From Nocardioidaceae bacterium (GTDB lineage: Bacteria > Actinomycetota > Actinomycetes > Propionibacteriales > Nocardioidaceae), in NCBI GenBank assembly GCA_013696365.1, contig JACCYS010000075.1, positions 1 through 11,977 of the forward strand: a stretch of 11,977 nt of DNA, given 5' to 3'. The notes under the pieces were generated by a model, which saw nothing but the letters and a program-made list of their open reading frames with translations, made no database searches and was not told where the DNA came from. A program made the position numbers and the translations under genes. Shown in pieces: positions 1-8,139 of this stretch. How positions within the stretch are numbered: the stretch's first letter is position 1; every line of letters begins with the position of its first letter.

Positions 1-340
1 CGGTGATGCCCCACTCGCGGACGATGATGATGATGGTCATCCACCACGGCAGCTCACCCAAGATCGATAGCCCCAGCAGCGCCACACCCGTCAGGGCCTT
101 GTCGGCAATCGGGTCGGCAAGCGCGCCAACCTCAGTCACCAAACCGTGCCTGCGGGCCAGGTGTCCGTCGTAGCGATCGGTGAGGGCAGCGAGGCAGAAC
201 ACCGCCAGCGCTGCCCACCGCATCGGTCCTGACTCGCCGCCGTCTGCCAGCAGCAGCCAGCCGAATATCGGCACCAGCAGCAGTCGAAGCACAGTCAGCG
301 CGTTCGCGATGTTGTAGTTGCTGGGTGGGCCGGCACTCAT
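1..340 (-). CDS. pgsA: CDP-diacylglycerol--glycerol-3-phosphate 3-phosphatidyltransferase, N-terminal part (cut by left window edge)
   Basis: The visible 113 residues carry the complete CDP-alcohol phosphotransferase signature D55-x2-D58-G59-x2-A62-R63-x8-G72-x3-D76-x3-D80, whose aspartates bind the metal and CDP-lipid in this family. Hydrophobic stretches lie at about residues 15-32, 40-54 and 84-107, as expected for an integral inner-membrane enzyme. The family condenses CDP-diacylglycerol with an alcohol; for PgsA this is glycerol 3-phosphate, giving phosphatidylglycerol phosphate. The motif alone does not separate PgsA from phosphatidylinositol-phosphate or cardiolipin synthases. I choose PgsA because it directly follows rimO and ftsK, a common actinobacterial arrangement. 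The ATG at 338-340 overlaps the rimO stop as ATGA, and an AGGTGG ribosome binding site (348-353) sits 7 bases upstream. The C-terminal part lies outside the window. Confidence 0.88.
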   Translation of the reverse strand, partial: MSAGPPSNYNIANALTVLRLLLVPIFGWLLLADGGESGPMRWAALAVFCLAALTDRYDGHLARRHGLVTEVGALADPIADKALTGVALLGLSILGELPWWMTIIIIVREWGIT

Positions 341-1869
341 GGCGCGGCCACCTGTGCGATGAGGTCGGCCCCCTCGCTGGCCACCACCACCGCCGCGAGC
401 AGGTCGCCCACCTGCGGCTGCACACCGTCGCTGAACGGGTGGCCCGCCACGTCCAGTGTGGTGCTGCCGTCGACGTCGGGTCCCTGGTGGGCGGCCCTGC
501 CCTCGACGACGCCTGCGGTGACCGACTCCACCAGGACGCTGACCTGCTCACCGACTCGTTCCTCGGCGCGCTGGGTGACCAGCTCCTCGACGAGGGCACT
601 GACGTGCTCGGCACGTGCCCGCACCTCGTCTGCATCCAGGTGACCGTCCAACGTCTCGGCCTCGGTGCCGTCCTCGTCGGAGTAACCAAAGACGCCCGTC
701 ACATCCAGCCGAGCGGCACTCAAGAAGTCGCACAGGACGTCGAGGTCGGCCTCGGTCTCTCCGGGAAAGCCCACGATGACGTTGCTGCGCACCCCCGCCA
801 GCGGAGCCCGCCGTCGAACCTCCTCGAGCAGCGCCAGGAAACGGTCACTGTCACCGAAGCGGCGCATCCGTCGCAGCACCGGCCCACTGGCATGCTGAAA
901 CGACAGGTCAAAGTACGGCGCTACGCCGGGCGTCGACGTCAACGCGTCGAGTAGACCGGGGCGCATCTCGGCCGGTTGCAGGTACGACACCCGCACCCGG
1001 TCGATGCCGTCCACCTCGGCTATCTCGGGCAGCAGTGTCTCCAACAGCCGCAGGTCACCGAGATCCTTGCCGTAGGACGTGGTGTTCTCGCTGACCAAGA
1101 ACAGCTCTCGCACCCCTTCCCGGCCAAGCCATCGGGCATCGTCGAGGACTTCGCTCGGCCGTCGAGAGACGAAGGCGCCACGAAACGCCGGGATCGCGCA
1201 GAACGAGCAGCGCCGGTCACAACCAGAGGCGAGCTTGATCGGCGCCATCGGGCCGGAGCCCAACCGGCGTCGCACCGCTCGGGGGCCAGAGGCAGGGCCG
1301 ATGCCGACTGGCAGGTCGGGCTCGGCCGCGCCTGCAGTGTGGCCCGGCACGACAACGCTGGCATGGTCAGCACGCTGCACCGGCGTCAGCGGCAACAATC
1401 GGCGCCGGTCGGCTGGGCGGTGCGCGGCGGGTTGCTCGTCGCCGGCCAACACCGAGCCGACCCGGGCGGCTATGTCGGGATAGTCATCGAAGCCGAGGAC
1501 GGCGTCCGCCTCGGGCAACGCGGTTGCGAGCTCGCGGCCGTACCGCTCGGCCATGCAGCCGACCGCCACCACCTTGCGCTCTTTACCACCCCTAGCTGGT
1601 GGCAGCTCCGCGGCTGCGAGCAGGGTGTCCACCGAGTCCTTCTTTGCCGTCTCCACGAAGCCGCAGGTGTTCACCACCACCGCGTCAGCCTCGGCAGGTT
1701 CGTCGACCAGCCGGTAGCCGCCTCGCTCTAACCGGGCCGCGAGCTCTTCTGAGTCGACGTCATTGCGGGCGCAGCCGAGCGTCACCAGCGCGACCGCAGC
1801 ACCGCCGGCGTTATCGGGGTCGGCTGGCCCGGAGGCGGCGGCGGCAGCAGCAGAGGCAGGAGAAGTCAT
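337..1869 (-). CDS. rimO: Ribosomal protein S12 methylthiotransferase RimO
   Basis: The 510-residue protein is a radical-SAM methylthiotransferase. The N-terminal MTTase domain has its three cluster cysteines C33 (LGCARND), C69 (NTCGF) and C105 (VGCMAE). The radical-SAM domain has C217-x3-C221-x2-C224 within SGCDRRCSFCAIP, and the C-terminal TRAM domain covers roughly residues 436-495. RimO adds a methylthio group to a conserved aspartate of ribosomal protein S12; the LGCARND and SGCDRRCSFC forms fit RimO better than the tRNA-modifying MiaB. A loop of about 65 residues (145-210), rich in Ala, Pro and Arg, separates the first two domains; similar loops occur in other actinobacterial RimO proteins as I recall them. 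The ATG at 1869 begins MTSPAS. The reading frame stays open upstream to 1965, but that extension would run into the preceding gene and looks like low-complexity coding shadow. The stop overlaps the pgsA start. Confidence 0.93.
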   Translation of the reverse strand: MTSPASAAAAAASGPADPDNAGGAAVALVTLGCARNDVDSEELAARLERGGYRLVDEPAEADAVVVNTCGFVETAKKDSVDTLLAAAELPPARGGKERKVVAVGCMAERYGRELATALPEADAVLGFDDYPDIAARVGSVLAGDEQPAAHRPADRRRLLPLTPVQRADHASVVVPGHTAGAAEPDLPVGIGPASGPRAVRRRLGSGPMAPIKLASGCDRRCSFCAIPAFRGAFVSRRPSEVLDDARWLGREGVRELFLVSENTTSYGKDLGDLRLLETLLPEIAEVDGIDRVRVSYLQPAEMRPGLLDALTSTPGVAPYFDLSFQHASGPVLRRMRRFGDSDRFLALLEEVRRRAPLAGVRSNVIVGFPGETEADLDVLCDFLSAARLDVTGVFGYSDEDGTEAETLDGHLDADEVRARAEHVSALVEELVTQRAEERVGEQVSVLVESVTAGVVEGRAAHQGPDVDGSTTLDVAGHPFSDGVQPQVGDLLAAVVVASEGADLIAQVAAP

Positions 1870-1897
1870 GGGCCTGCCCAGGGTAAACGGTCTCGGC

Positions 1898-3757
1898 TCA
1901 GCCGCCGACGACGCGACGTACCGGCTCCCCCACCGCCCCGAGCGGGCCGATCCGGGTGCCGTCAACCTGCACCAAGATCAGCCCACCATCAACAGCCTCG
2001 ATGGTGGTCCGGCCCTCGATTGGGATGCGCTCGAAGCTGCCGGGGGCAATTATCCCCTGGAAGAGCACAGTCCCGTCCTGCGCGGTGACGGTCACCGGCG
2101 TACTCGTTGGCGCATCCGGCACGGCGGCGAGCCGCAGTCGAGCTGACTGTGCGTCACGGCCCATCGTTGCGAACCGCTCCGCTGCCTTGCCCGCCGGATC
2201 CTTCGCCGCGGCACCCGACGGGTCAGCTTGCTGAGACCCTGCGGCGTCGCTGCGTGTTGCGTCACCGGTGTCCACATCGGCCCCCGGCACAAGCAGTTGG
2301 GCGGCTATCCACACGAGGGCGAGCACCAGGATGGCGGCGACCAGCACCGACCAGCGCGGCCCGCCGCTGTTGGTTGGGATACGACCCGAGTGGGCAATGT
2401 CTGCCTCAAGCACGCTGCGTGCCGTCACGGGGGCGGCTGCGTATAGCTCGTCGTAGGTCTCGAGCAGCCCATCGGCGTCGATGCCGAGCACGCGGGCCAA
2501 CACCCGCAGGTGCCCTCGCGCGTACACGTCGCCCCCGCACGCGGAGAAGTCGTCGACCTCGATGGCCTCAATCACGTGCGGCCGGACACGCGTGCGCTCA
2601 CCAAGCTCATCGACGGAAAGTCGCAGGCTGCGCCGGGCCGCGGCGACCTGCGGGCCGATGACCGGGTCGGCCACCGGCTCGGACGTGACGTGGTCGTCAG
2701 TCCTCCAGACGCTGGGTTGCTCAGTCGCCGCAGCGACGCCGGCCTCCTCCAGCTCGACAGGCGCAGCAGGCGAGCTGCCAGCCACGACAGACTGGCTCGA
2801 CGTTGCCCCAGACGAGCCGTGCATCGTCACGTCCGCTCGGGCGGCCCGCGGCGAGTCGTCTCGTAGCGACTGCGGTGACAGCAGCTCTTGCATCTCGTCA
2901 TCGGTCGGTGCTGGGGCCGACCCTGCCTTCGCCGATATCGACCCGTCCGAGGGTCGCGCGCCCCACCACCGTCGGCGACGCTCTGGGACGGCCGCTGGAT
3001 GGGCACCACGAGGTGGTGTGACCAGCACCTGGGTCTGGTCGGGGTCTGCCTGGTCGCTGCCCACAACCAGCGGGGCGATCGACGGCTGGGCGAGATGGCC
3101 GTCCTTAACCGGCGCCCCGACGGTCTCCGTGCTGCCGGCGGGCTCGGGGGCGGTGGGCTCGGGGGCGACAGGCTCGGGGGCGACAGGCTCCAAGGCGGTG
3201 GCTTCAGGTGCGGCCGCTCGGGACTGGATCGCTGAGGTGTCGCGCACCTCGATGTCGACTCTGCTGGGTGCCAGGCCACGTAAGGCGTCCGGCAGGCCAC
3301 GCACGTCCGTCTGGTCGACCATTGCCAGCGGCAGCGACCGGTCAGCGCCAGTTGCCCCAGTCACCTGGAGGTTGGCGTCCCGGCGGGGGAAGCGAGCGGG
3401 AGCGAGCCGTACGGTGTGCACCTCTAGCCAACGAAGGCCCACCCAGCGCCGCCCTTGGCGCAGCCGCAGCCCGGTCTCGTCGGCCATCAGCAGCGGGATG
3501 CGCGCGTCCCACCAGGCCGCCAGATGAAGCAGCGCGACCGGCAGCAGCGCAGCCACGACGAGGTAGGCCACAGTCCCGCCGCCCGCTGTGACGGCCCGCC
3601 ATAGGTATGCCGCTGCAACTGCCGCTGCGGTCACACCGACCAGCAGCAGCGCGCCACGTCGCCGGTGCAGCAGCACCGGCTCGGCTGTCTCGCCCGGCAC
3701 GCCCGGCGGGTCGCCGGTCGGGCCCGCTTGAGATGTACGGTCCAAAGTCATAGTCAT
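1898..3757 (-). CDS. RodZ-like membrane protein: two TM segments + PH-like domain + HTH + TM + DUF4115-like domain
   Basis: This 619-residue protein has a RodZ-like C-terminal half. A Cro-type HTH_25 domain lies at about 367-436 and includes the RodZ hallmark CGGDVYARGHLR. A single membrane helix follows (about 470-491), then a DUF4115-like beta domain (about 535-619). RodZ anchors MreB and guides cell-wall synthesis; actinobacterial homologues are less studied, so the role here is inferred. The N-terminal 172 residues are unlike textbook RodZ: two hydrophobic helices (about 35-56 and 61-83) lead into a beta-rich stretch (about 85-172) that resembles a bacterial PH domain. A disordered linker of about 195 residues with PVAPE repeats joins the halves. 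The start at 3757 overlaps the ftsK stop as ATGA; the in-frame ATG at 3751 has better spacing (9 bases) to the GGGGGA ribosome binding site and may be the true start. A 28-base gap separates it from rimO. Confidence 0.8.
   Translation of the reverse strand: MTMTLDRTSQAGPTGDPPGVPGETAEPVLLHRRRGALLLVGVTAAAVAAAYLWRAVTAGGGTVAYLVVAALLPVALLHLAAWWDARIPLLMADETGLRLRQGRRWVGLRWLEVHTVRLAPARFPRRDANLQVTGATGADRSLPLAMVDQTDVRGLPDALRGLAPSRVDIEVRDTSAIQSRAAAPEATALEPVAPEPVAPEPTAPEPAGSTETVGAPVKDGHLAQPSIAPLVVGSDQADPDQTQVLVTPPRGAHPAAVPERRRRWWGARPSDGSISAKAGSAPAPTDDEMQELLSPQSLRDDSPRAARADVTMHGSSGATSSQSVVAGSSPAAPVELEEAGVAAATEQPSVWRTDDHVTSEPVADPVIGPQVAAARRSLRLSVDELGERTRVRPHVIEAIEVDDFSACGGDVYARGHLRVLARVLGIDADGLLETYDELYAAAPVTARSVLEADIAHSGRIPTNSGGPRWSVLVAAILVLALVWIAAQLLVPGADVDTGDATRSDAAGSQQADPSGAAAKDPAGKAAERFATMGRDAQSARLRLAAVPDAPTSTPVTVTAQDGTVLFQGIIAPGSFERIPIEGRTTIEAVDGGLILVQVDGTRIGPLGAVGEPVRRVVGG
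3141..3200. repeat. Four 15-base tandem repeats coding for a Pro/Glu/Ala pentapeptide repeat
   Basis: On the plus strand the units are GGCTCGGGGGCGGTG, GGCTCGGGGGCGACA (two identical copies, 3156-3185) and GGCTCCAAGGCGGTG, followed by a more degenerate unit at 3201-3215. On the coding strand they give repeats of the type PVAPE/PTAPE around residues 184-206, within the disordered linker of the RodZ-like protein. Unit length is a multiple of three, so gain or loss of copies would keep the reading frame. Confidence 0.85.
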
Positions 3758-6270
3758 GCTTCCCCCTGCAGCGTAGCCAGCAGCTCATCAAGGTCGTCGG
3801 GCTTGACGAGCACATCTCGTGCCTTGGAGCCCTCGCTGGGCCCCACCACGCTGCGGCTCTCAAGAATGTCCATCAGGCGGCCCGCTTTCGCAAACCCGAC
3901 CCGCAGCTTGCGTTGCAACATCGATGTCGAGCCGAACTGGGTATTCACCACGAGCTGGACGGCCTGCAACACCAGATCGAGGTCGTCGCCGATGTCATCG
4001 TCGAGATCCCGATTGGTCTGCTGAGCGGCGGCCACATCGTCGCGATAGGTCGGGGTCAGCTGCTGCTTGCAATGCGCGACCACCCCACGGATCTCGGCCT
4101 CGGTGACCCAGGCCCCCTGCAGCCGCACCGACTTGTTGACACCCATCGGCAGGAACAGGCCGTCGCCTTGGCCCACCAGCTTCTCGGCACCGGTTTGGTC
4201 GAGGATGACCCGGCTGTCGGCTAGCGACGAAGTGGCGAACGCCAGCCGACTGGGCACGTTGGCCTTGATCAGACCGGTGACGACGTCGACGCTCGGGCGC
4301 TGGGTGGCCAACACCAGATGGATACCAGCCGCACGAGCGAGTTGGGTGATGCGTACCACCGCGTCCTCGACGTCGCGGGGGGCCACCATCATCAGGTCGG
4401 CGAGCTCATCGACGACCACCAACAGGTACGGGTAAGGCGCGAGCACCCGCTCGCTGCCTGCGGGCGCCTCGACAGCCCCGGCGCGTACCGCCTTGTTGAA
4501 GTCGTCGACGTGGCGGAAGCCGTACTCGGCGAGGTCTTCGTAGCGCAGATCCATCTCCCGCACGACCCAGGCCAGCGCTTCGGCGGCCTTCTTCGGGCTG
4601 GTGATGATCGGCGTGATCAGGTGCGGCACCCCCTCGTACGCGGTGAGCTCGACCCGCTTGGGGTCGACCATCACCATCCGCACCTCATCGGGTGTGGAGC
4701 GCATCAGGATCGACGAGATCATCGCGTTGATAAAGCTGGACTTGCCCGAGCCAGTCGCGCCGGCAACCAACAGGTGCGGCATCTTGGCCATGTTGGCCAC
4801 CACGGTGTTGCCCTCGACGTCCTTGCCCAACCCGACCAGCATCGGGTGGTGGTCACTACGGGCGCCGCGTGACCGGAGCACGTCGCCGAGCGAGACCATC
4901 TCCTTGTCGGTGTTCGGGATCTCGATTCCGATCGCCGACTTGCCTGGGATCGGCGACAGGATGCGCACCTCGGCGCTGGCCACGGCGTAGGAGATGTTGC
5001 GCGACAGTGCGGTGACCTTCTCGACCTTGACCGCGGGTCCGAGCTCCACCTCATAGCGGGTCACCGTGGGGCCGCGGGTGTAGCCGGTGACCTGGGCGTC
5101 GATGTCGAACTGCTCCAGCACCTCGGTCAGCCTGCCCACCACGGCATCGGAGGCAGGAGACCGCGACAGATGCGGCGACCCGGGTTTGAGCAGCTCAGAG
5201 TCGGGCAGCGTATAGACCACGTCGCCGGACAGCGACAGCTGCTCGGCGCGGGTGGGCAAGGGGGTGTGCGGCGGCGGCTCGGGCACGGTGTCGGCGGCAC
5301 CTTCGAAGCCGCCCGGGCTGTCACCCGCGGGCGCCGCGGTGGAGCCATGGGGTTCGTCGAGGCTCGCGCCAACAGATCGCCCGCGGCGCTTGCTCGCCTG
5401 CTCATCCACCAGCGGGCTGTCGTACGGCTCGTCCCCGGAGTGCTCGACGGCGCCACCGGCGCGTCCAGCGGAGTCGCGGCGACCCTCTGCTGGTCCTCGC
5501 CAGACAAGGTCGCGAAGCCCCCGCAGCCGGTCGGCAATGGTGTGCACCGGCGTCGCGGTGATGACCAGCACCCCGAACAGGGCGAGCAGCACCAGCAGCG
5601 GGATCGCGATCAGGATCGTGCGGAAGAGATCCACCAGCAGAGCCGACACCACGAAGCCGACCGCCCCGCCGGCGTCCTGCATGGCGGCGCCCTGCGCTGG
5701 CCGGGGCAGCCCGTTGGCGATGTGCACCAACCCGAGCACGCCCAAAGTCAGCGCCGTCCAGCCGATGACCAGCCGGCCGGTGGGCCCATTGATCTCGGGG
5801 TGGCGAAGCGTGCGCCAGGCGACGGCGAGCAGCACCAGCGGCAGCGCCCAGCCGGGCAGACCGACACTGCCGGTTACGACGGTGCGCACGACCTCGCCGA
5901 TACCTCCCGGCAACCGCCACCACACGGCGGCCGCCGAGACCACCGCCAGCGCGATGAGGCCAAGCCCGATGCCGTCGCGCCGCTGCTCGGGAGCAAGGTC
6001 ACGGGCGGTGTGCCCGATGCTCCGGGCGAGGGCACCGAGCAGGTGAGCCAGGCTCAGCCAGATCATCCGGATCAGCGAACCGATGGCGCGTACGACTCGG
6101 GCCACCGGGCTCGGGCCCTGCTTTGGACGCGACTGCGGGCGTGTTTGAGCGCGCGTCGAGCCTTTAGACGTCGAGCGCGACGTGGACGACCGCGATCTGC
6201 CGCTCTTCGAAGCGGCCTTGGCCTTCGTCGAGCTGCGCGACCGCGGTGGGGAAGACAGACGAGTCGCCAC
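3754..6270 (-). CDS. ftsK: DNA translocase FtsK/SpoIIIE
   Basis: The 838-residue protein has all FtsK parts. A Ser/Arg/Lys-rich cytoplasmic tail (1-55) precedes about four membrane segments (near 101-118, 136-152, 167-185 and 201-238). A charged, Pro-rich linker follows (about 250-345). The RecA-like motor has Walker A GATGSGKS (504-511) and Walker B LLVVVDELADL with D621-E622. A winged-helix gamma domain (about 762-826) contains MLQRKLRVGFAKAGR. FtsK proteins pump double-stranded DNA at the division septum; the gamma domain reads orientation sequences. Length is usual for actinobacteria; the linker is much shorter than in E. coli. The GTG at 6270 starts MATRLSS, a common opening for this family. 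No clear ribosome binding site precedes it, but a TAGCCT hexamer lies 6 bases upstream, which fits a leaderless start. The stop overlaps the RodZ-like gene, linking septal DNA transport and shape control in one unit. Confidence 0.96.
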   Translation of the reverse strand: MATRLSSPPRSRSSTKAKAASKSGRSRSSTSRSTSKGSTRAQTRPQSRPKQGPSPVARVVRAIGSLIRMIWLSLAHLLGALARSIGHTARDLAPEQRRDGIGLGLIALAVVSAAAVWWRLPGGIGEVVRTVVTGSVGLPGWALPLVLLAVAWRTLRHPEINGPTGRLVIGWTALTLGVLGLVHIANGLPRPAQGAAMQDAGGAVGFVVSALLVDLFRTILIAIPLLVLLALFGVLVITATPVHTIADRLRGLRDLVWRGPAEGRRDSAGRAGGAVEHSGDEPYDSPLVDEQASKRRGRSVGASLDEPHGSTAAPAGDSPGGFEGAADTVPEPPPHTPLPTRAEQLSLSGDVVYTLPDSELLKPGSPHLSRSPASDAVVGRLTEVLEQFDIDAQVTGYTRGPTVTRYEVELGPAVKVEKVTALSRNISYAVASAEVRILSPIPGKSAIGIEIPNTDKEMVSLGDVLRSRGARSDHHPMLVGLGKDVEGNTVVANMAKMPHLLVAGATGSGKSSFINAMISSILMRSTPDEVRMVMVDPKRVELTAYEGVPHLITPIITSPKKAAEALAWVVREMDLRYEDLAEYGFRHVDDFNKAVRAGAVEAPAGSERVLAPYPYLLVVVDELADLMMVAPRDVEDAVVRITQLARAAGIHLVLATQRPSVDVVTGLIKANVPSRLAFATSSLADSRVILDQTGAEKLVGQGDGLFLPMGVNKSVRLQGAWVTEAEIRGVVAHCKQQLTPTYRDDVAAAQQTNRDLDDDIGDDLDLVLQAVQLVVNTQFGSTSMLQRKLRVGFAKAGRLMDILESRSVVGPSEGSKARDVLVKPDDLDELLATLQGEA

Positions 6271-6276
6271 GCTGGC

Positions 6277-6282
6277 AGGCTA
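6277..6282 (-). promoter_or_regulatory. Putative -10 element of a leaderless ftsK promoter
   Basis: On the minus strand TAGCCT matches the actinobacterial TANNNT -10 consensus and ends 6 bases before the GTG of ftsK, so transcription would begin at or next to the start codon. A GTGACT sequence 15 bases further upstream is a weak -35 candidate (four of six matches to TTGACA). This is inference from spacing; no transcript data are available. Confidence 0.4.
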
Positions 6283-6298
6283 CGTCTTTGTCCCACCA

Positions 6299-6325
6299 GT
6301 CACACGCGTCACACGCCGACACGCC
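6299..6325. repeat. 9-base tandem direct repeats upstream of ftsK
   Basis: GTCACACGC occurs twice head to tail on the plus strand (6299-6307 and 6308-6316), followed by a degenerate third unit CGACACGCC (6317-6325). The array lies in the non-coding gap between rnj and ftsK, across and just upstream of the -35 region of the putative ftsK promoter. It could be an operator or simple slippage. Confidence 0.7.
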
Positions 6326-6349
6326 GCCCTGGCCCCCCTCTGCCCCATC

Positions 6350-6374
6350 CCCTCTCCCCGATCATCCGAGAGGG
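6350..6374 (-). terminator. Possible hairpin terminator downstream of rnj
   Basis: CCCTCTC (6350-6356) and GAGAGGG (6368-6374) form a 7-base-pair stem with an 11-base loop, beginning 17 bases after the rnj stop codon. No U-run follows in the transcript; the downstream sequence is purine-rich. It may therefore be a weak terminator or only a 3' stability element. Confidence 0.35.
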
Positions 6375-6391
6375 TTATCGGCATGGTGCAG

Positions 6392-8083
6392 TCAGGTCTC
6401 GAGCACGACCGGGACGATCATCGGGCGACGGCGATGTTTGTTGGACACCCAGCGCCCCGTCGTACGCCGGATGAGCTGCTGCAACTGCTGGGTGTCATCG
6501 ACACCATCACGGGCGGCTGCGTCGAGCGCGTCGACCAGCAACCGTTTGAGGTCGTCGAAGACCGCGTCGTCCTCGGCGAAGCCGCGCGCCTGCACCTGCG
6601 GACCGTTGACCACCTTGCCCGAGACCGAGTCAATGACCGCGATCACCGAGATGAAGCCCTCCTCGCCGAGCACCAGCCGGTCCTTGAGCTCGGGCTCGCC
6701 GATGTCTCCGACCGAAGACCCGTCCACGAACACGTAGCCACAGTCGACCTTGCCCACCACGGACGCCACCTTGTCGACCAGGTCGACGACGAAGCCATCC
6801 TCGGCTCGCAACACCCGGTCGGCAGGCACGCCCGTACGAATCGCCAGGTCAGCGTTGGCTTTGAGGTGCCGCATCTCCCCGTGCACCGGCAGCACGTTGC
6901 CCGGTCGGACGATGTTGTAGCAGTAGAGCAGCTCACCGGCACTGGCATGGCCGGAGACGTGCACCAGTGCGTTGCCGCTGTGCACGACGTCGGCACCCCA
7001 GCGGGTGAGGCCGTTGATGATGCGGAACACGGCGTTCTCGTTGCCCGGGATCAGCGACGAGGCCAACACGACGGTGTCGCCGGGCTGGATGTGCACCTTG
7101 TCGTGCGTACGGCCAGCAATGCGGGCCAGCGCAGACATCGGCTCACCCTGCGAGCCGGTGGAGATCAACACCAACTTTTCCGGCCGGTGGTCGGCCAGGT
7201 CACGCCCGTCGACAAGCACCCCCGGCGGCACCTTCAGATAGCCCAGGTCGCGCGCCACGCCCATGTTCCGGATCATTGACCGCCCGACGTAGGCCACCTT
7301 GCGCCCGTGCCGGACCGCCGCATCCATCACCTGCTGCACCCGATGGATGTGCGAGGCGAAGCAGGCCACGATGATCCGCTGCTGCGAGTTGGCGAACACC
7401 CGGTCCAGCACCGGGGTGATCTCGCGCTCCGAGGTGGTGAAGCCGGGCACCTCGGCATTGGTGGAGTCCACCAGAAACAAGTCGACGCCCTGCTCGCCCA
7501 GCCGGGCGAAGGCCCGCAGATCGGTGATTCGCCGGTCCAGCGGCAACTGATCCATCTTGAAGTCACCGGTGTGCAGCACGATGCCGGCCTGGGTGCCGAT
7601 CGCCACGGCCAGCGCGTCTGGAATGGAGTGGTTGACGGCCACAAACTCGAGGTCGAACGGCTCCATGCTGAGCACATCGCCCTCGGTGACGACGTGCCGC
7701 ACGGTCTCTTTGAGCCGGTGTTCGCGCAGCTTGGCGTCGAGCAGCGCGAGCGTCAACTTGGAGCCGACCAGCGGGATGTCGCCGCGCTCGCGCAGCAGGT
7801 ACGGCAGGCCGCCGATGTGGTCCTCGTGACCGTGCGTCAGCACCACCGCGACGATGTCGTCGAGCCGGTCCCGGATGGCGGAGAAGTCGGGCAGGATCAG
7901 GTCCACCCCGGGATGGTTCTCCTCGGGGAACAGCACCCCGCAGTCGACGATCAGCAGCTTGCCCTGGTGCTCGAAGACGGTCATGTTGCGACCGATCTCG
8001 CCGAGCCCACCGAGCGGGGTGACCCGCAGGCCACGCTTGGGCAGCTGCGGCGGCGCGCCGAGCTCGGGGTGCGGGTGGCTCAT
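6392..8083 (-). CDS. rnj: Ribonuclease J
   Basis: The 563-residue protein is a metallo-beta-lactamase/beta-CASP ribonuclease. Metal-binding motifs are T83-H-G-H-E-D-H89, N151-H152 (NHSIPD) and H171-T-G-D174. The beta-CASP part includes STGSQGEPMSAL (about 309-320), HVSGHAS (375-381) and PVHGEMRH (about 399-406). A C-terminal domain (about 450-563) completes the usual RNase J length. RNase J enzymes combine endonuclease and 5'-to-3' exonuclease activity in mRNA decay and rRNA maturation. The short N-terminus before GLRVTPLGGLGEIG lacks the long basic extension seen in some actinobacterial homologues. The ATG at 8083 has GAGGA 10 bases upstream. It follows dapA after 56 bases, so the two are probably co-transcribed, as in many actinobacteria. 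Confidence 0.95.
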   Translation of the reverse strand: MSHPHPELGAPPQLPKRGLRVTPLGGLGEIGRNMTVFEHQGKLLIVDCGVLFPEENHPGVDLILPDFSAIRDRLDDIVAVVLTHGHEDHIGGLPYLLRERGDIPLVGSKLTLALLDAKLREHRLKETVRHVVTEGDVLSMEPFDLEFVAVNHSIPDALAVAIGTQAGIVLHTGDFKMDQLPLDRRITDLRAFARLGEQGVDLFLVDSTNAEVPGFTTSEREITPVLDRVFANSQQRIIVACFASHIHRVQQVMDAAVRHGRKVAYVGRSMIRNMGVARDLGYLKVPPGVLVDGRDLADHRPEKLVLISTGSQGEPMSALARIAGRTHDKVHIQPGDTVVLASSLIPGNENAVFRIINGLTRWGADVVHSGNALVHVSGHASAGELLYCYNIVRPGNVLPVHGEMRHLKANADLAIRTGVPADRVLRAEDGFVVDLVDKVASVVGKVDCGYVFVDGSSVGDIGEPELKDRLVLGEEGFISVIAVIDSVSGKVVNGPQVQARGFAEDDAVFDDLKRLLVDALDAAARDGVDDTQQLQQLIRRTTGRWVSNKHRRRPMIVPVVLET

Positions 8084-8139
8084 GGGTGCGGGGTCCTCAC
8101 GTATGGCGGCGCGAGCGTCGGTCGACGCGGGCGGTGGTG

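Noticed and set aside
1884..1889. TACCCT-like hexamer before rimO as a leaderless promoter
   Set aside because: The spacing to the ATG (about 9 bases) is not the 6-7 expected, no -35 is visible, and the gene lies 28 bases behind an upstream gene in the same direction.
1870..1965. N-terminal extension of rimO to 1965
   Set aside because: It would overlap the end of the RodZ-like gene by about 68 bases and adds residues without similarity to the family; the ATG at 1869 fits the normal RimO N-terminus.
5170..6474. 434-codon plus-strand open frame opposite the N-terminal half of ftsK
   Set aside because: It shows low-complexity Gly/Arg/Gln/His sequence with no domain, and is fully explained as the complement of ftsK coding sequence plus the rnj-ftsK gap and the rnj 3' end.
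8115..8128. Short hairpin GCGTC-GGTC-GACGC between dapA and rnj
   Set aside because: Only five base pairs and no U-run; the genes are 56 bases apart and probably co-transcribed, so a terminator call is not supported.
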